The position numbers and the translations under genes were made by a program. Positions 5,533 through 5,689 of a stretch of DNA of 5,689 bases are shown here, piece after piece. Below the pieces are notes generated by a model that was not told the DNA's origin, did no database searches, and saw only the letters and a program-made list of their open reading frames with translations. Origin of the DNA: an uncultured Clostridia bacterium (GTDB taxonomy: Bacteria; Bacillota_I; Bacilli_A; RF39; UBA660); assembly GCA_946533175.1 (NCBI GenBank), contig CAMNBS010000052.1, forward strand, positions 1 to 5,689. Direction: 5' to 3'. Within the stretch, counting starts at the first letter, position 1; the number at the start of each line of letters is the position of its first letter.

Positions 5533-5537
5533 ACTAA

Positions 5538-5557
5538 TGCGCCTTGAAAAAGACGCA
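5538..5557 (+). other. Hairpin at the 5' end of the P3 transcript
   Basis: TGCG (5538-5541) pairs with CGCA (5554-5557). After one C/A mismatch, CTT (5543-5545) pairs with AAG (5550-5552), leaving a GAAA loop. It begins at the predicted start of P3 transcription, so the rRNA precursor would carry a hairpin right at its 5' end. Confidence 0.5.
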
Positions 5558-5560
5558 AAA

Positions 5561-5574
5561 TGATCTTTGAAAAC
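5561..5574 (+). promoter_or_regulatory. boxA-like antitermination motif in the rRNA leader
   Basis: TGATCTTTGAAAAC followed by TGAGCAAAACG closely resembles the leader of Bacillus rRNA operons (TTTGAAAACTGAACAAA-type) and the boxA element that loads NusB/NusE for rRNA antitermination. It lies about 60 nt before 16S and downstream of all three promoters, so every transcript would carry it. Confidence 0.65.
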
Positions 5575-5634
5575 TGAGCAAAACGTCAATTTTATGTAGC
5601 TAGGATTTTAATTAAATTAATAAAACTTTAAATA

Positions 5635-5689
<55 letters not shown>

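Larger units (their letters stand above)
5177..5634 (+). other. rRNA operon control and leader region, no protein gene
   Basis: About 460 nt between ntdP and 16S rRNA contain no credible coding region. The stretch is very AT-rich and holds three tandem sigma-A-type promoters (5235-5263, 5401-5429, 5504-5532), poly-A tracts before the second and third, hairpins near each predicted start and a boxA-like motif. The last 60 nt before 16S (5575-5634) are leader RNA, where one would expect half of the RNase III processing stem. Its partner would lie beyond the 3' end of 16S, outside the window, so this cannot be tested here. Confidence 0.85.

Overview
The window is strongly AT-rich and every supported feature lies on the plus strand. 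It looks like chromosome from a low-GC, endospore-forming member of the Firmicutes (Bacillota). The evidence is an alpha/beta-type small acid-soluble spore protein gene, a nifZ-thiI-ssp gene order that matches my memory of the Bacillus subtilis order nifZ-thiI-sspA, a YgaC/NtdP-type phosphatase, strong GGAGG ribosome binding sites, and the start of a 16S rRNA with a Bacilli-style leader. The few 16S bases present (GGCGGCATGCCTAAGACA) remind me of Erysipelotrichia-like gut Bacilli, but 55 bases are too few to place the organism.

Layout: (1) 28-2361, a tight two-gene operon of a cysteine desulfurase (nifZ-type) and a rhodanese-less ThiI, 3 nt apart. Together they should make 4-thiouridine at position 8 of tRNA. 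(2) 2440-2649, an alpha/beta SASP gene with its own strong ribosome binding site and a possible forespore sigma-G promoter, closed by a hairpin terminator at 2667-2698. (3) 2757-4553, a two-gene unit with its own extended -10 promoter: an uncharacterised 508-residue protein with a C-terminal ladder of about 22-residue leucine-rich-type repeats, followed at 3 nt by an uncharacterised 88-residue protein. (4) 4623-5162, a DUF402 nucleoside tri-/diphosphate phosphatase (ntdP-like) with its own promoter and a terminator hairpin that overlaps its stop codon. (5) 5177-5634, about 460 nt without a gene that serves as the control region of a ribosomal RNA operon. It holds three tandem promoters with the same geometry (17 bp spacing and extended -10 TGA), A-tracts upstream, small hairpins just after the promoters, and a boxA-like leader motif. 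(6) The 5' end of 16S rRNA from about 5635 to the window edge.

Most of the genes are housekeeping or sporulation genes and are ordinary. The less ordinary parts are the leucine-rich-repeat gene pair, the unusually short predicted 5' untranslated regions in front of several genes, and the three-promoter rRNA control region with phased A-tracts and repeated hairpin/boxA-like elements. No mobile element, CRISPR array or tRNA gene was seen.
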